Origin: Hymenobacter jeollabukensis | Lineage (GTDB): Bacteria; Bacteroidota; Bacteroidia; Cytophagales; Hymenobacteraceae | DNA length: 64,000 nt | Assembly: GCF_005771675.1 (NCBI RefSeq) | Contig: NZ_VAJM01000001.1 | Location: forward strand, 248,001 to 312,000 | Direction: 5' to 3' | In this document: in pieces, positions 24,016 through 34,687 of the stretch | Position numbering within the stretch: the stretch's first letter is position 1 | Layout: each line of letters starts with the position of its first letter | Translations under genes and position numbers: made by a program | The notes under the pieces: model-generated | Told to the model about the DNA's origin: nothing | Databases searched by the model: none | The model's input: only the letters and a program-made list of their open reading frames with translations

Positions 24016-24392
24016 CAGAACGCGACGGTCAGCCTTATCCGGCGTACTCAAAGCGTGGCAAAACAGTAGCGTTCCGCTACGGTCCAAAAACGGGTTTTGC
24101 ACTACGGTTCCAGCTCAGCCGCAGCGCGGCGCCATCCTGGTAGTTGCTGAATCGGAAGAGCGTTTTGAAGCTGCGGTGCAGCGGCACTGTTCTGCGCCGC
24201 GCGAACCTCAGCATCGTCAGCAAGGCAATGGCGCTGCGCTGCAGCTCATTCCGTGCGGGCGTTGGCCTTGCTACCAATATGGTGCCGCGCTGCGGCTGTA
24301 GACGAAACCGTATTGCGGAACACGCCCACAAAAGCAAAACCGGCTGCCCTCCGCAAGGAAGGCAGCCGGTTTCAGTATTGACAAACCGGGGG
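24016..24392. other. Intergenic region with valS terminator
   Basis: The right end carries the valS terminator (24338-24371). The rest has no feature I can support. A minus-strand ORF at 24077-24337 (86 codons, Arg-rich, no motif) was judged non-coding. Confidence 0.4.
24338..24373 (-). terminator. Intrinsic terminator of valS
   Basis: Stem AACCGGCTGCC (24338-24348) with GGCAGCCGGTT (24361-24371); the A4 run at its left end (24336-24339) gives a T-tract on the minus strand. It lies 20 nt after the valS stop. Confidence 0.75.
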
Positions 24393-27023
<2,631 letters not shown>

Positions 27024-27050
27024 AGTCAGGGGAAATCAGTTCGGAATCGG

Positions 27051-27058
27051 CAAAAGTA
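27051..27058 (-). promoter_or_regulatory. -7 promoter element of valS
   Basis: Read on the minus strand, TACTTTTG matches TAnnTTTG; it ends 27 nt before the valS ATG, giving a leader of about 20 nt. Confidence 0.6.
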
Positions 27059-27132
27059 GCTATTTCGGCCCGGTGCCGGAACTCCTGACGTTAATCACGT
27101 GCAACCAACTTGCATTTAATCCAGCTTTAATA

Positions 27133-27160
27133 TTGAACGCTACTAAGAATAGTAGTTTTG
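27133..27160 (+). promoter_or_regulatory. Promoter of the nitrilase-amidotransferase operon
   Basis: A -33 TTG (27133-27135), 17-nt spacer and -7 box TAGTTTTG (27153-27160) lie in the AT-rich gap between the divergent valS and nitrilase genes. The nitrilase ATG is 97 nt downstream of the box. Confidence 0.6.
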
Positions 27161-27257
27161 CCAACCTGCCCCACTCAAAGCTGAATTAGATTTGACACCA
27201 GTGGCGTACTTTTAGGTAGCAAAACTTGCCCTTTCGCCAACTTCCGCCCGTTACCTG

Positions 27258-28220
27258 ATGCCTTCTTTGTTCAGCCGCTGGAAGAAAACTGATGAGGCGC
27301 CGGCTGCCACTACCGCAGTTCCCGAGCGTGCCTTTTCCACCCCCACCCCGACCAACGCCGCGCACGCTGGCACCATCCGCGTCGGCATGGGGCAGCTGTT
27401 GGTGGAAGGCGGCGAGCCGCTGCGCAACCTGGAGCGCGCCGCCCGCATGATTGGCGAAGCCGCCGAGCAGGGCTGCGACCTGGTGCTGCTGCCCGAAACC
27501 CTGGACTTCGCCTGGACGCACCCCAGCGCCCTCACCGAAGCCCAGCCCATTCCGGGCCGCTTTTCCGACCTGCTCTGCCAGGAAGCCGCCCGCCACGGTA
27601 TCTACGTGTGTGCCGGCCTGACCGAGCGCGCCGCCGACGGGCGCATCTACAACGCGGCGGTGCTCATCAGCCCGGAAGGCGACATCCTGCTCAAGTACCA
27701 CAAAATCAACCTGCTCACGGTGGAGCAGCCGTTCTACGAAGTCGGCACCACGCTCAACGTCATCGACACCCCGCTGGGCCGGCTGGGCCTGAACATCTGC
27801 GCCGACAACTACATCGACGGGCTGCCCATCGGGCACACCCTGGCCCGCATGGGCGCCGAAATCATCCTCTCGCCCTCGTCGTGGACGGTGGACTACTCCA
27901 TCACGGAGGAAGACGACCCCTACCGCGAGAAGTGGATCAAGCCCTACCAGATTCTGGCGTCTTACTACAACGTGGTCGTCGTGGGCACCACTTCGGTGGG
28001 CTACATCGTGGGCGGGCCCTACGAAGGCAAGAAAAGCGTGGGCTGCTCGCTGGCCGTGGCGGCCGACGGCATCAAGGCCCAGGGCAAATTCAATGAGTTT
28101 GCCGGCGAGCTGATCGTGGCCGATTTGCCCCGGCCCCAGCGCCCCGAGCGCGGCACGGCCATTACGGCCCGGCTGCAGCGCCTCGGCTACCGGTTTGACG
28201 AGCTGCCCAATCCTGCCTAA
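27258..28220 (+). CDS. Carbon-nitrogen hydrolase (nitrilase superfamily amidase)
   Basis: The 320-residue protein carries the nitrilase catalytic triad: Glu80 in LVLLPETLDFAW, Lys149 in LLKYHKINLL and Cys181 in LGLNICADNY. The first 36 residues are a Ser/Thr/Pro/Ala-rich extension without signal-peptide character. Family members hydrolyse amides or nitriles and, when attached to ATP-pyrophosphatase synthetases such as NAD synthetase, supply ammonia from glutamine. The next gene, 58 nt downstream, is a PP-loop sugar amidotransferase, which makes that role plausible here. A stand-alone amidase such as an omega-amidase is the alternative. Confidence 0.87.
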   Translation: MPSLFSRWKKTDEAPAATTAVPERAFSTPTPTNAAHAGTIRVGMGQLLVEGGEPLRNLERAARMIGEAAEQGCDLVLLPETLDFAWTHPSALTEAQPIPGRFSDLLCQEAARHGIYVCAGLTERAADGRIYNAAVLISPEGDILLKYHKINLLTVEQPFYEVGTTLNVIDTPLGRLGLNICADNYIDGLPIGHTLARMGAEIILSPSSWTVDYSITEEDDPYREKWIKPYQILASYYNVVVVGTTSVGYIVGGPYEGKKSVGCSLAVAADGIKAQGKFNEFAGELIVADLPRPQRPERGTAITARLQRLGYRFDELPNPA

Positions 28221-28278
28221 CTTTCTTTTCCACCCACCGCCGCCCCTCACCCCTCGCCTATTGCCACAGCAGTACTCA

Positions 28279-29499
28279 ATGCCCTCTTCCCCCGTTAACG
28301 CCACCGTCGACTCACCCATCGACCAGCCGGCCCCCCACCCGGGCTACCAGTGCTGTACGCGGTGCATAATGGATACCACCGTGCCCGGCATCCGCTTTCA
28401 CCCCCACACCGGGGAGTGTAACTTCTGCGAGCTGCACGACAAGCTGGACCACGACAACCCGCTGGGCCCGGCGGGCCTGGCCTACGTGCGCGGCGCCGCC
28501 GAGGAGATGAAGCGCCTCGGTCGCGGTAAGAAGTACGACTGCGTGCTGGGTGTGAGCGGCGGGCGCGACAGCAGCTACACGCTTTGGTACTGCGTGGTGC
28601 AGCTGGGCCTGCGCCCCCTGGCCGTGCATTTCAACGACGGCTTCGGCAACCCCGTGGCCGGCGAAAACATGGTGAAGGCCTGCCGCAAGCTCGGGGTGGA
28701 GCTGCGCACCATCACCTCGGACTGGCGCGAGTCCAAAGACCTCAAGATTGCCTTTCTGAAAGCTTCCACGCCCGACATCGAGGAAGGCACCGACATCGGT
28801 ATTGCCACGGCCCTGTACGGGGTGGCGGCCAAGGAAGGCGTGCAGCGCATCATCATCGGGCAGTCGTTCCGCACCGAGGGCATTGCGCCCCTGTCGTGGA
28901 ACTTCCTCGACGGCAAGTACCTGAAGGCGGTGCACAAGCAGTTCGGCACGGTGCCGCTGCGCAAGTGGACGCCCAACGACCCGGGCTTTCACCTGGACGT
29001 GAAGGAAATGTTCTACTACACGGTGCTGCGCGGCATCAAGACCGTCACGCTGCTCTACCACCTGCCCTACGTGCGGGCCGAAGTCGACCCGCTGCTGGAA
29101 CGCGAGCTGGACTGGGTGAATCCCGGCGCGCACTATTTCGACGACCTGTACCAGAGCGTCATCTACTACCTGAACCGCGTTAAGTTCAACATCGACCGGC
29201 GCCTGTTCAACTACTCCGCCCTGGTGCGCTCGGGCCAGATGACGCGCGAAGAGGCCCTGGAACGCTGCCAGCACGTCAACGCCATCGAGGACGAGAAGGT
29301 CATCAGCCTCTGCATCAAGCGCCTGGGCCTGACCCGGGAGGAGTTTGAGCAGATTGTCAACGCGCCGGTGAAGACCTTCCGCGACTACCCCAACAACTAC
29401 TCGCTGATTCGCCTGCTGCGCTACCCCATCAAGCTGGCCAGCAAGCTGCGCCTGCTCCCCGAGTCGGCCTACGACAAGTACTTCAACTGCGGTACATAA
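28279..29499 (+). CDS. N-acetyl sugar amidotransferase (PP-loop, WbpG/PseA-like)
   Basis: From the ATG at 28279 the product has 406 residues. Two CxxC pairs (Cys26/Cys29 in QCCTRCIMDTTVPG and Cys47/Cys50 in ECNFCELHD) are the zinc-site hallmark of the family, followed by the ATP-pyrophosphatase loop GVSGGRDSSYT. Such enzymes adenylate an acetamido group of a nucleotide sugar and replace it with ammonia to make an amidino sugar for surface polysaccharides or flagellin. The ammonia normally comes from HisH/HisF-like partners, which are absent here; a nitrilase-type gene sits directly upstream. Earlier in-frame starts overlap the nitrilase and are less likely. Confidence 0.88.
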   Translation: MPSSPVNATVDSPIDQPAPHPGYQCCTRCIMDTTVPGIRFHPHTGECNFCELHDKLDHDNPLGPAGLAYVRGAAEEMKRLGRGKKYDCVLGVSGGRDSSYTLWYCVVQLGLRPLAVHFNDGFGNPVAGENMVKACRKLGVELRTITSDWRESKDLKIAFLKASTPDIEEGTDIGIATALYGVAAKEGVQRIIIGQSFRTEGIAPLSWNFLDGKYLKAVHKQFGTVPLRKWTPNDPGFHLDVKEMFYYTVLRGIKTVTLLYHLPYVRAEVDPLLERELDWVNPGAHYFDDLYQSVIYYLNRVKFNIDRRLFNYSALVRSGQMTREEALERCQHVNAIEDEKVISLCIKRLGLTREEFEQIVNAPVKTFRDYPNNYSLIRLLRYPIKLASKLRLLPESAYDKYFNCGT

Positions 29500-29516
29500 G
29501 ACGGTAACACTCCGCT

Positions 29517-29699
29517 GTCATTGCGAGCGAAGCGCGGCAATCGTTCCTCTCGCGGCACAAAGGTACCAGACATACTAACTCAAAAAGCCACCGCCCGAAA
29601 CCAAGTGAATCTGGTTTCGGGCGGTGGCGTTCTTGGGCTTCTGCTGGTTGAGCCGTCGTGCCGCGAGAGGAACGATTGCCGCGCTTCGCTCGCAATGAC
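29517..29699. repeat. Dispersed inverted-repeat element, copy B
   Basis: Perfect 42-nt arms (29517-29558 and 29658-29699) start with GTCATTGCGAGCG. Nested inside is a second hairpin with arms CCACCGCCCGAAACC and its complement, with A5 on the left and a T-rich right flank, which is an intrinsic terminator between the convergent amidotransferase and ferredoxin genes. It starts 17 nt after the amidotransferase stop. Confidence 0.92.
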
Positions 29700-29719
29700 G
29701 GCTAGGTCAACCGCCGTGC

Positions 29720-30070
29720 TTAGGCTACGTGCAGCCAGTCTTTCTTCTGCAGCAGGCGCTCCTGGGTTTCGCGGTAGTCGGGGTCGTCCACGCAGCAGTC
29801 GACGGGGCAGACGGCGGCGCACTGGGGCTCTTCGTGGAAGCCTACGCACTCGGTGCACTTGTCCGACACGATGTAGTAGTACTCGTCCGACACAGGCGTC
29901 TGGGGCGCGGTGGCGTCCACCTGCTTGCCGCCGTCGACGTCGACGGTGCCTTTCAGGGTGGTGCCGTCGGCCCAGCGCCAGTTGGCACCGCCTTCGTAAA
30001 TGGCGTTATTGGGGCATTCCGGTTCACAGGCACCGCAGTTGATGCACTCGTCGGTAATCATGATGGCCAT
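29720..30070 (-). CDS. Ferredoxin with two [4Fe-4S] clusters
   Basis: The 116-residue protein has the Allochromatium-type pattern: first cluster motif CINCGACEPECP, then an acidic middle segment with a long insertion, then CTEC-VGFHEEPQ-CAAVCP with extra residues between the second and third Cys, and a C-terminal helix. It carries electrons at low potential in the cytoplasm. It is divergently arranged with the LuxC-like acyl-CoA reductase gene (183-nt gap), which may be its functional neighbour. A -7 box lies about 110 nt upstream. Confidence 0.93.
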   Translation of the reverse strand: MAIMITDECINCGACEPECPNNAIYEGGANWRWADGTTLKGTVDVDGGKQVDATAPQTPVSDEYYYIVSDKCTECVGFHEEPQCAAVCPVDCCVDDPDYRETQERLLQKKDWLHVA

Positions 30071-30181
30071 GGCCGTAGGTCGTCAGTTGAGAGGTCGTGT
30101 GTAGCCTGATACGCAGGGGCGGGGGCCGCAGGTTAACTTAAATCGGCGGCGGCCGACGCCGCTGGCGTGCGTATAGCCGGG

Positions 30182-30189
30182 CAAAAGTA
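30182..30189 (-). promoter_or_regulatory. -7 promoter element of the ferredoxin gene
   Basis: TACTTTTG on the minus strand, preceded by GTAC, matches TAnnTTTG. The leader to the ATG at 30070 would be about 105 nt. Confidence 0.5.
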
Positions 30190-30253
30190 GTACCGGCGGC
30201 GCTTTCTTGCGAACTTTCGGCCCGCTTTCCCGCTTTCCCGCTTTTCCCCTCTT

Positions 30254-31270
30254 ATGACTCACGCCGAACGACTCGCCGCCTTCATCCGCCTGGGCCAGCG
30301 CCTGCGCACCCTCTCCGACGACGAGCTGTACTCGCTGGCCGCCCGCGCCCGCAACCACAACCCCTGGTTCGACGAAGCCAATGTGCGCGCCGCCTTCCTG
30401 GGCGTAGCCCACCTGCTCGACGCCGAGCTGCTGACTGCCTGGGCCGCCCAGTACCCGCCCGAGCCCCAGGCCGAACCGCGCCGCGTGGGCGTGGTCATGG
30501 CCGGCAATATCCCGCTGGTGGGCTTTCACGATATGCTCTGCGTGCTGCTCAGCGGCCACATCCTGCTGGCCAAGCTCTCCTCGGACGACAACATCCTGCT
30601 GCGCTGGGTGGGCCAGCAGCTGCTCGACATCGAGCCGCGCTTCGAGGCGCAGCTGCGGTTCGTGGACATGCTGCGCGAGGCCGATGCCTTCATTGCCACC
30701 GGCTCCGACAACACCGCCCGCTACTTCGAATACTACTTCAGCAAGAAGCCCCACCTGATCCGCCGCAACCGCTCGAGCATCGGCGTGCTGGCCGGGCTGG
30801 AGCCGCGTGAGGAGCTGGCGCAGTTCGGGCCCGATGTATTCCGCTACTACGGCCTGGGCTGCCGCAACGTGGCCAAGCTGCTGGTGCCCGTTGGCTACGA
30901 CTTTACGCCCTTTCTCGATTCGATGCAGAGCTGGGAAGCGGTGGACAACCACAACCGCTACCACAACAACTACGACTACCAGAAGAGCCTGCTGCTGGTG
31001 AACCGCGTGCCCCACCTCGACAACGGCTTCCTGCTGCTGACCGAGAGCATGCAGCTGGTCTCCCCCATTTCGGTGCTGCACTTCAGCGAGTACCAGGACG
31101 AGCAGGACCTGCGCCAGCAGCTGGCCGACGTGGCCGACAAAACGCAGGTGGTCGTGTCGGTGAACGGCTGGTACCCTGGCTCGGTGCCCGCCGGGCAGGC
31201 CCAGCAGCCGGGCGTGAACGAATACGCCGACGGCGTGGATACCATGGCCTTTTTGGCGTCATTGCCGTAG
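30254..31270 (+). CDS. Acyl-CoA reductase (LuxC-like)
   Basis: The 338-residue protein belongs to the LuxC-type acyl-CoA/acyl-protein reductase family, which makes fatty aldehydes with NADPH. Visible features: GVVMAGNIPLVGFHDML, VLLSGHILLAKLSSDDN, FIATGSDNTARYFEYYF and RYYGLGCRNVAKL, which holds the candidate catalytic Cys. It is shorter than LuxC of luminous bacteria. There are no luciferase genes nearby, so a role in fatty alcohol or wax metabolism, or in acyl chain salvage, is more likely. It is followed by a terminator and divergent from the ferredoxin gene. Confidence 0.87.
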   Translation: MTHAERLAAFIRLGQRLRTLSDDELYSLAARARNHNPWFDEANVRAAFLGVAHLLDAELLTAWAAQYPPEPQAEPRRVGVVMAGNIPLVGFHDMLCVLLSGHILLAKLSSDDNILLRWVGQQLLDIEPRFEAQLRFVDMLREADAFIATGSDNTARYFEYYFSKKPHLIRRNRSSIGVLAGLEPREELAQFGPDVFRYYGLGCRNVAKLLVPVGYDFTPFLDSMQSWEAVDNHNRYHNNYDYQKSLLLVNRVPHLDNGFLLLTESMQLVSPISVLHFSEYQDEQDLRQQLADVADKTQVVVSVNGWYPGSVPAGQAQQPGVNEYADGVDTMAFLASLP

Positions 31271-31305
31271 AAAGCTCAGCCGCACCCGTCGTTTTCCGAC
31301 GTTCA

Positions 31306-31332
31306 CGCGGCCTTCACCGGCCGCGCCGTTTT
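31306..31332 (+). terminator. Intrinsic terminator after the acyl-CoA reductase gene
   Basis: The stem CGCGGCC (31306-31312) / GGCCGCG (31319-31325) is followed by CCGTTTTT, 36 nt after the stop. Confidence 0.75.
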
Positions 31333-31381
31333 TGGCACGGTTGTTTGTTCTCCGTTTACCGAACCTTCCGATCTGACCCTC

Positions 31382-31681
31382 ATGCTAGTCGTCACTGAAT
31401 CGGCCGAAACCGTTGCCAAGGAAACGATTCCGACCCTCCACTTCCCTCAGGAAGACGTCCTCTCCACCCCCGAAGAGCGTAAGCTGCGCCGCTTCGATGC
31501 CGACCGCGCCTGCGCCCTCGGCAACAACGAGCACGGCAAGCTCGACATCTACTTCAAAACTGCCGACGGCTCCGCCAAGCGCGTGCAAACCACCGTCTGG
31601 GGCGTGCACGAAAGCTACCTCACGCTCAAAGCCGGCATCACCCTCCCGATTCACGCCATCATCGGGTTCGACTTCTATTAG
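31382..31681 (+). CDS. Conserved-looking small protein of unknown function
   Basis: The 99-residue product is soluble, with no signal peptide. The second half (LRRFDADRACALGNNEHGK, KLDIYFKTADGSAKRVQTTVWG, YLTLKAGITLPIHAIIGFDFY) looks like a compact beta-sheet domain. I do not recognise a named family. It stands alone between a terminator and repeat copy C, so it is monocistronic. Codon use matches the neighbours, which supports it as a real gene. Confidence 0.65.
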   Translation: MLVVTESAETVAKETIPTLHFPQEDVLSTPEERKLRRFDADRACALGNNEHGKLDIYFKTADGSAKRVQTTVWGVHESYLTLKAGITLPIHAIIGFDFY

Positions 31682-31702
31682 GTGACGGCGGTAGTGCCAG
31701 CC

Positions 31703-31889
31703 GTCATTGCGAGCGAAGCGCAGCAATCCTTCCTCTAGCAGCACCGCCGCCACAACTGGCAGAAGCCGAAAACAGCCCCGCCCGAAACCAGTATCTGTGG
31801 TTTCGGGCGGGGCTGTTTTTACGGTTTGTGCGATTGTAGCGGCGGCACGTTGGCCAGGACCGATTGCTTCGGCTGCGCTTCGCAATGAC
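31703..31889. repeat. Dispersed inverted-repeat element, copy C
   Basis: The left arm (31703-31728) matches copies A, B and D with one substitution; the right arm (31862-31889) is degenerate with a small insertion. Inside, about 31770-31821, a strong bidirectional terminator (CCCGCCCGAAACCA / complement, A4 left, T5 right) separates the convergent small-protein and phosphorylase genes. It starts 21 nt after the upstream stop. Confidence 0.88.
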
Positions 31890-31906
31890 GGCTGGTACTA
31901 CCGCTT

Positions 31907-32779
31907 CTACAGCCGTTCCAGCGTTTTGGCAATCAGGTCGTTGACGACCTGGTCGGCATTGTCGGCGAATTCGCCGGTGACGCGGTTGGCCACAATGGCG
32001 TTCAGCGACACGACTTCGTGGCCCAACATGCGGCCCAGGGCGTAGTAGCCGGCGGTTTCCATCTCGAAGTTGGTCAGGCGGAAAGTGCCCTCAGCGTTGC
32101 TGTACTGCACCTGGCCCAGGCGCTCAATGAGGTCGGGGAAGCGGGGCTGCAGGCGCAGGGCGCGGCCCTGGGGGCCGTAAAAGCCGGGGCAGGTGACGGT
32201 GTTGCCCGTAATCATGCCTTCGCCCAGCTGCTCGCGCAACAGGTCGGAGCCAAGCACGCAGTACGGGCGGTAGTCGAGGCCCACGGCTTTCTGCACGGCA
32301 GTGGCAAACTCCACTTCGGCACCGGTTTCCACCAGCGGGTAGAATTGCATCAGGGACTCCAGGCCCACGGCGTGCTCCGATACCAGGTGCGAGCCCACGG
32401 GAATATCGGCCTGCAGCGCGCCGCTGGTGCCCACGCGGATGATGCGCAGGTTGATGCGCTCCTCGATGGGGCACACTTCGCGAGTTACGAAGTCCACGTT
32501 GACCAGCGCGTCCAGCTCGTTGAGCACGATGTCGAGGTTGTCGGTGCCGATGCCGGTGGACACCACGGTGAGGCGCTTGCCGCGGTAGTAGCCCACGTGG
32601 GTCACGAATTCGCGCTTGCTGACCTGCGTCTCGATGGAATCGAAGTGCTGGCTGACCAGCGCCACGCGGTCCGGGTCGCCGACGGTGATGATGGTGTCGG
32701 AAATGTGGTCGGGCAGCAGGTTCAGGTGGTAGATGCTGCCGTCGCGGTTCAGGATGAGCTCCGACGAAGGTATCGGCAT
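31907..32779 (-). CDS. Nucleoside phosphorylase (uridine phosphorylase-like)
   Basis: The 290-residue protein is of the PNP/UDP family: TIITVGDPDRVAL (phosphate-binding region), VVSTGIGTDNLDIVLNEL and IIRVGTSGALQADIPVGS, with YYALGRMLGHEVVSLNAIVANR near the end. Such enzymes split nucleosides with phosphate for salvage. The length and the GTDN motif (GPSS in E. coli Udp) indicate the uridine phosphorylase-like clade seen in Bacteroidota; substrate specificity is inferred. Confidence 0.88.
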   Translation of the reverse strand: MPIPSSELILNRDGSIYHLNLLPDHISDTIITVGDPDRVALVSQHFDSIETQVSKREFVTHVGYYRGKRLTVVSTGIGTDNLDIVLNELDALVNVDFVTREVCPIEERINLRIIRVGTSGALQADIPVGSHLVSEHAVGLESLMQFYPLVETGAEVEFATAVQKAVGLDYRPYCVLGSDLLREQLGEGMITGNTVTCPGFYGPQGRALRLQPRFPDLIERLGQVQYSNAEGTFRLTNFEMETAGYYALGRMLGHEVVSLNAIVANRVTGEFADNADQVVNDLIAKTLERL

Positions 32780-32825
32780 GGCAGTAGGGGTTCGGGTGAG
32801 AGAAAAAGTGGGAAAAGGGCAGTGA

Positions 32826-33518
32826 TTATGTTCGGGCGAAGCGCGTACCGCGCAACTCGATTCCGAGGTAATTGATACGGTCCTGCAGGTCGCGCTTCCG
32901 CATTAGAAAGTCTTTCAAGGCCAGCTTTCCGGCAGCTCGTTCGTCTAACAACTGCTCGAGCTGCTGGCGGACTCGTGCCTGGTCCAGCATCAGCTGGTAT
33001 AAGCGCCAAATGTTTGTTTTACGGAACTCCGCAAAGTTGAAGGCATCGGCCTGCACTTCACCGGTGACTCTTTCAAACGAGTTTCCAGCGCGGTTTGGAT
33101 ACGATACCTGCTGGCCAAATTCAAAAGAAGGCGCTTTGCGAATGTACTGGGAGAAGCCCGTCGCCGTGAAGCCAAGGTATCCGTTGTGAAACTGAATGGT
33201 CCACTCGTTCGGCGTTTCCAATTCAAGGCTATCTATTTCGAGAGCAGCTGCTTTAAATGGCTCCGTCCCGATGAAATCGAAGTCAAATTCCACGTTCTGC
33301 ACCTCGTGAAAGACGAGTGTAGCTGGTGCTACCCAGAATGTAAAGCTGGTGCCTTCTACTTCGGGCTGATTCCACTGGAATATGTAGTCGATATCCATCA
33401 GTAGTTCCGAGCCCTGCAGGCGCCATGCATACACCGAAGCGTCGTGCCAGCCCATGGTTTCGAAGTCGGCTTCCGTCCAAAGCCACTTTTCCAACTCATA
33501 ACCGTCCAATGCGTCCAT
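32826..33518 (-). CDS. Unrecognised protein, less GC-rich than its neighbours
   Basis: From the ATG at 33518 the product has 230 residues, begins MDALDGYELEKWLW and is soluble. An immunity- or barrel-like first half (WHDASVYAWRLQG, LLMDIDYIFQWNQPEVEG, TFWVAPATLVFHEVQNVEF) is followed by a helical, charged C-terminus (LMLDQARVRQQLEQLLDERAAGKL). I do not recognise the family. Codon use is visibly less GC-biased than in flanking genes, which can mean recent transfer. An upstream in-frame ATG would read through the terminator at 33546-33574 and is rejected. Confidence 0.65.
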   Translation of the reverse strand: MDALDGYELEKWLWTEADFETMGWHDASVYAWRLQGSELLMDIDYIFQWNQPEVEGTSFTFWVAPATLVFHEVQNVEFDFDFIGTEPFKAAALEIDSLELETPNEWTIQFHNGYLGFTATGFSQYIRKAPSFEFGQQVSYPNRAGNSFERVTGEVQADAFNFAEFRKTNIWRLYQLMLDQARVRQQLEQLLDERAAGKLALKDFLMRKRDLQDRINYLGIELRGTRFART

Positions 33519-33545
33519 AGGCCTGCAAACGTCGGCTAAAAAACG

Positions 33546-33574
33546 AAAAAAGCCCGGCCGCGGCCGGGCTTTTT
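33546..33574. terminator. Bidirectional intrinsic terminator
   Basis: A perfect palindromic stem AGCCCGGCCG / CGGCCGGGCT flanked by A5 and T5 lies between trhO (minus) and the unknown gene (minus), ending trhO transcripts. Confidence 0.88.
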
Positions 33575-33610
33575 GGCAACATTCCGGTAACAAGCTTCGC
33601 CGCGAGGCGC

Positions 33611-34567
33611 TTAGGAGCGCACCGGCGCGCGGTACGACGAGAGGCCCTGCTCCGGGTTGTAGTGGTTGCTGAGCTTGGGGTAGTTGCCAGTGCCATCGTA
33701 GGGACGCTTGTCGGGGTGCTGCTGACAGGCGTCGGAGCAGGCGCCTGCGCGCTGCTCGGCGCAGGTCTGGCAGAGCACCACGTGGGCGTTGCAGTGCGGG
33801 TTGGCGCAGTTGACCATACGCTCATCGGGCCGGCCGCAGCTGATGCACTGGGCCACCACGGTGGGATTTACGGTGTTGACGTCGACGGCCACGCGCCCGT
33901 CGAAGACGTAGCACTTGCCCTCAAAATCCTCGCCGCCGGCTTCGAGGCCATACTTGATGATGCCGCCGTGCAGCTGGTACACGTTTTCGAAGCCCTGCTC
34001 CAGCAGGAAGGCCGAGGCTTTTTCGCACTTGATACCGCCGGTGCAGTAGGTCAGGATTTTCTTGTCCTGGTACTGGCGCAGCTCCTCCACCTTGTCCGGA
34101 AACTCGCGGAAGTTGCCGATGTCGAGCGTCACGGCGTTTTTGAAGCGGCCGAGGTGGTGCTCGTAGTCGGAGCGCACGTCGAGCACGATGACGTCGTCCT
34201 GGTCCTTCATCTGCCGAAACTCCTCGGGCGAGAGGTGTACGCCGGTCCGCTCGTAGGGCTTGATGGCGGGCAGGCCCACGTGCACGATTTCGGGCTTGAC
34301 GCGCACGTGCAGCTTCTGGAACGTATGCGCCGGCGCCTCCTCCACCTTAAACTCCAAGGCCGCGAAGCGCGGATCGGCCTTCACCGCCTGCATGTAGGCC
34401 GCGCAGTCGGCCACGGTGCCCGACACGGTGCCGTTCAGCCCCTCTTCGGCCACGATGATGCGGCCGCGCAGGTTCAGGCTAAGGCACAGACGGTGGTGCT
34501 CCTCGCGGAAGGCCTCGGGGTCTTGCAGGTGCGTGTAGCAGTAGTAAAGCAGGACGCGGAAATCCAT
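33611..34567 (-). CDS. trhO: tRNA uridine 34 hydroxylase, rhodanese-like (TrhO/YceA)
   Basis: The 318-residue protein has the TrhO layout: N-terminal UPF0176 domain (residues 1-100, FRVLLYYCYTHLQDPEAFR), a rhodanese domain with active-site Cys in YCTGGIKCEKASAFL, and a Cys-rich C-terminal region (ISCGRPDERMVNCANPHC, LCQTCAEQRAG) that may bind zinc. TrhO makes 5-hydroxyuridine at the tRNA wobble position. It lies behind an AT-rich inverted repeat that separates it from the acetyltransferase gene. Confidence 0.92.
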   Translation of the reverse strand: MDFRVLLYYCYTHLQDPEAFREEHHRLCLSLNLRGRIIVAEEGLNGTVSGTVADCAAYMQAVKADPRFAALEFKVEEAPAHTFQKLHVRVKPEIVHVGLPAIKPYERTGVHLSPEEFRQMKDQDDVIVLDVRSDYEHHLGRFKNAVTLDIGNFREFPDKVEELRQYQDKKILTYCTGGIKCEKASAFLLEQGFENVYQLHGGIIKYGLEAGGEDFEGKCYVFDGRVAVDVNTVNPTVVAQCISCGRPDERMVNCANPHCNAHVVLCQTCAEQRAGACSDACQQHPDKRPYDGTGNYPKLSNHYNPEQGLSSYRAPVRS

Positions 34568-34577
34568 TCTTTTTTAA

Positions 34578-34680
34578 TTCTGAATGATGAATTCTGAATT
34601 ATGAATTGGCCATTCGGGCAGTCGTTTTACGCCCCTGCTGGAGCTGAAATAATTCAGCATTCATAATTCAAAATCCAGAA
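34578..34680. repeat. AT-rich word-built inverted repeat upstream of trhO
   Basis: Arms at 34578-34607 and 34651-34680 pair over 30 nt with about six mismatches. Each arm repeats the word GAATTATGAATT / GAATGATGAATT. It fills the 120-nt gap between the acetyltransferase stop and the trhO start. Confidence 0.78.
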
Positions 34681-34687
34681 CTAGGTC

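Noticed and set aside
24077-24337. Minus-strand ORF in the gap after the small membrane protein
   Set aside because: Arg-rich composition without motif; no clear start context; reads into the valS terminator region.
27024-27257. T-box or riboswitch in front of valS
   Set aside because: The leader predicted from the -7 box is only about 20 nt, too short for a T-box.
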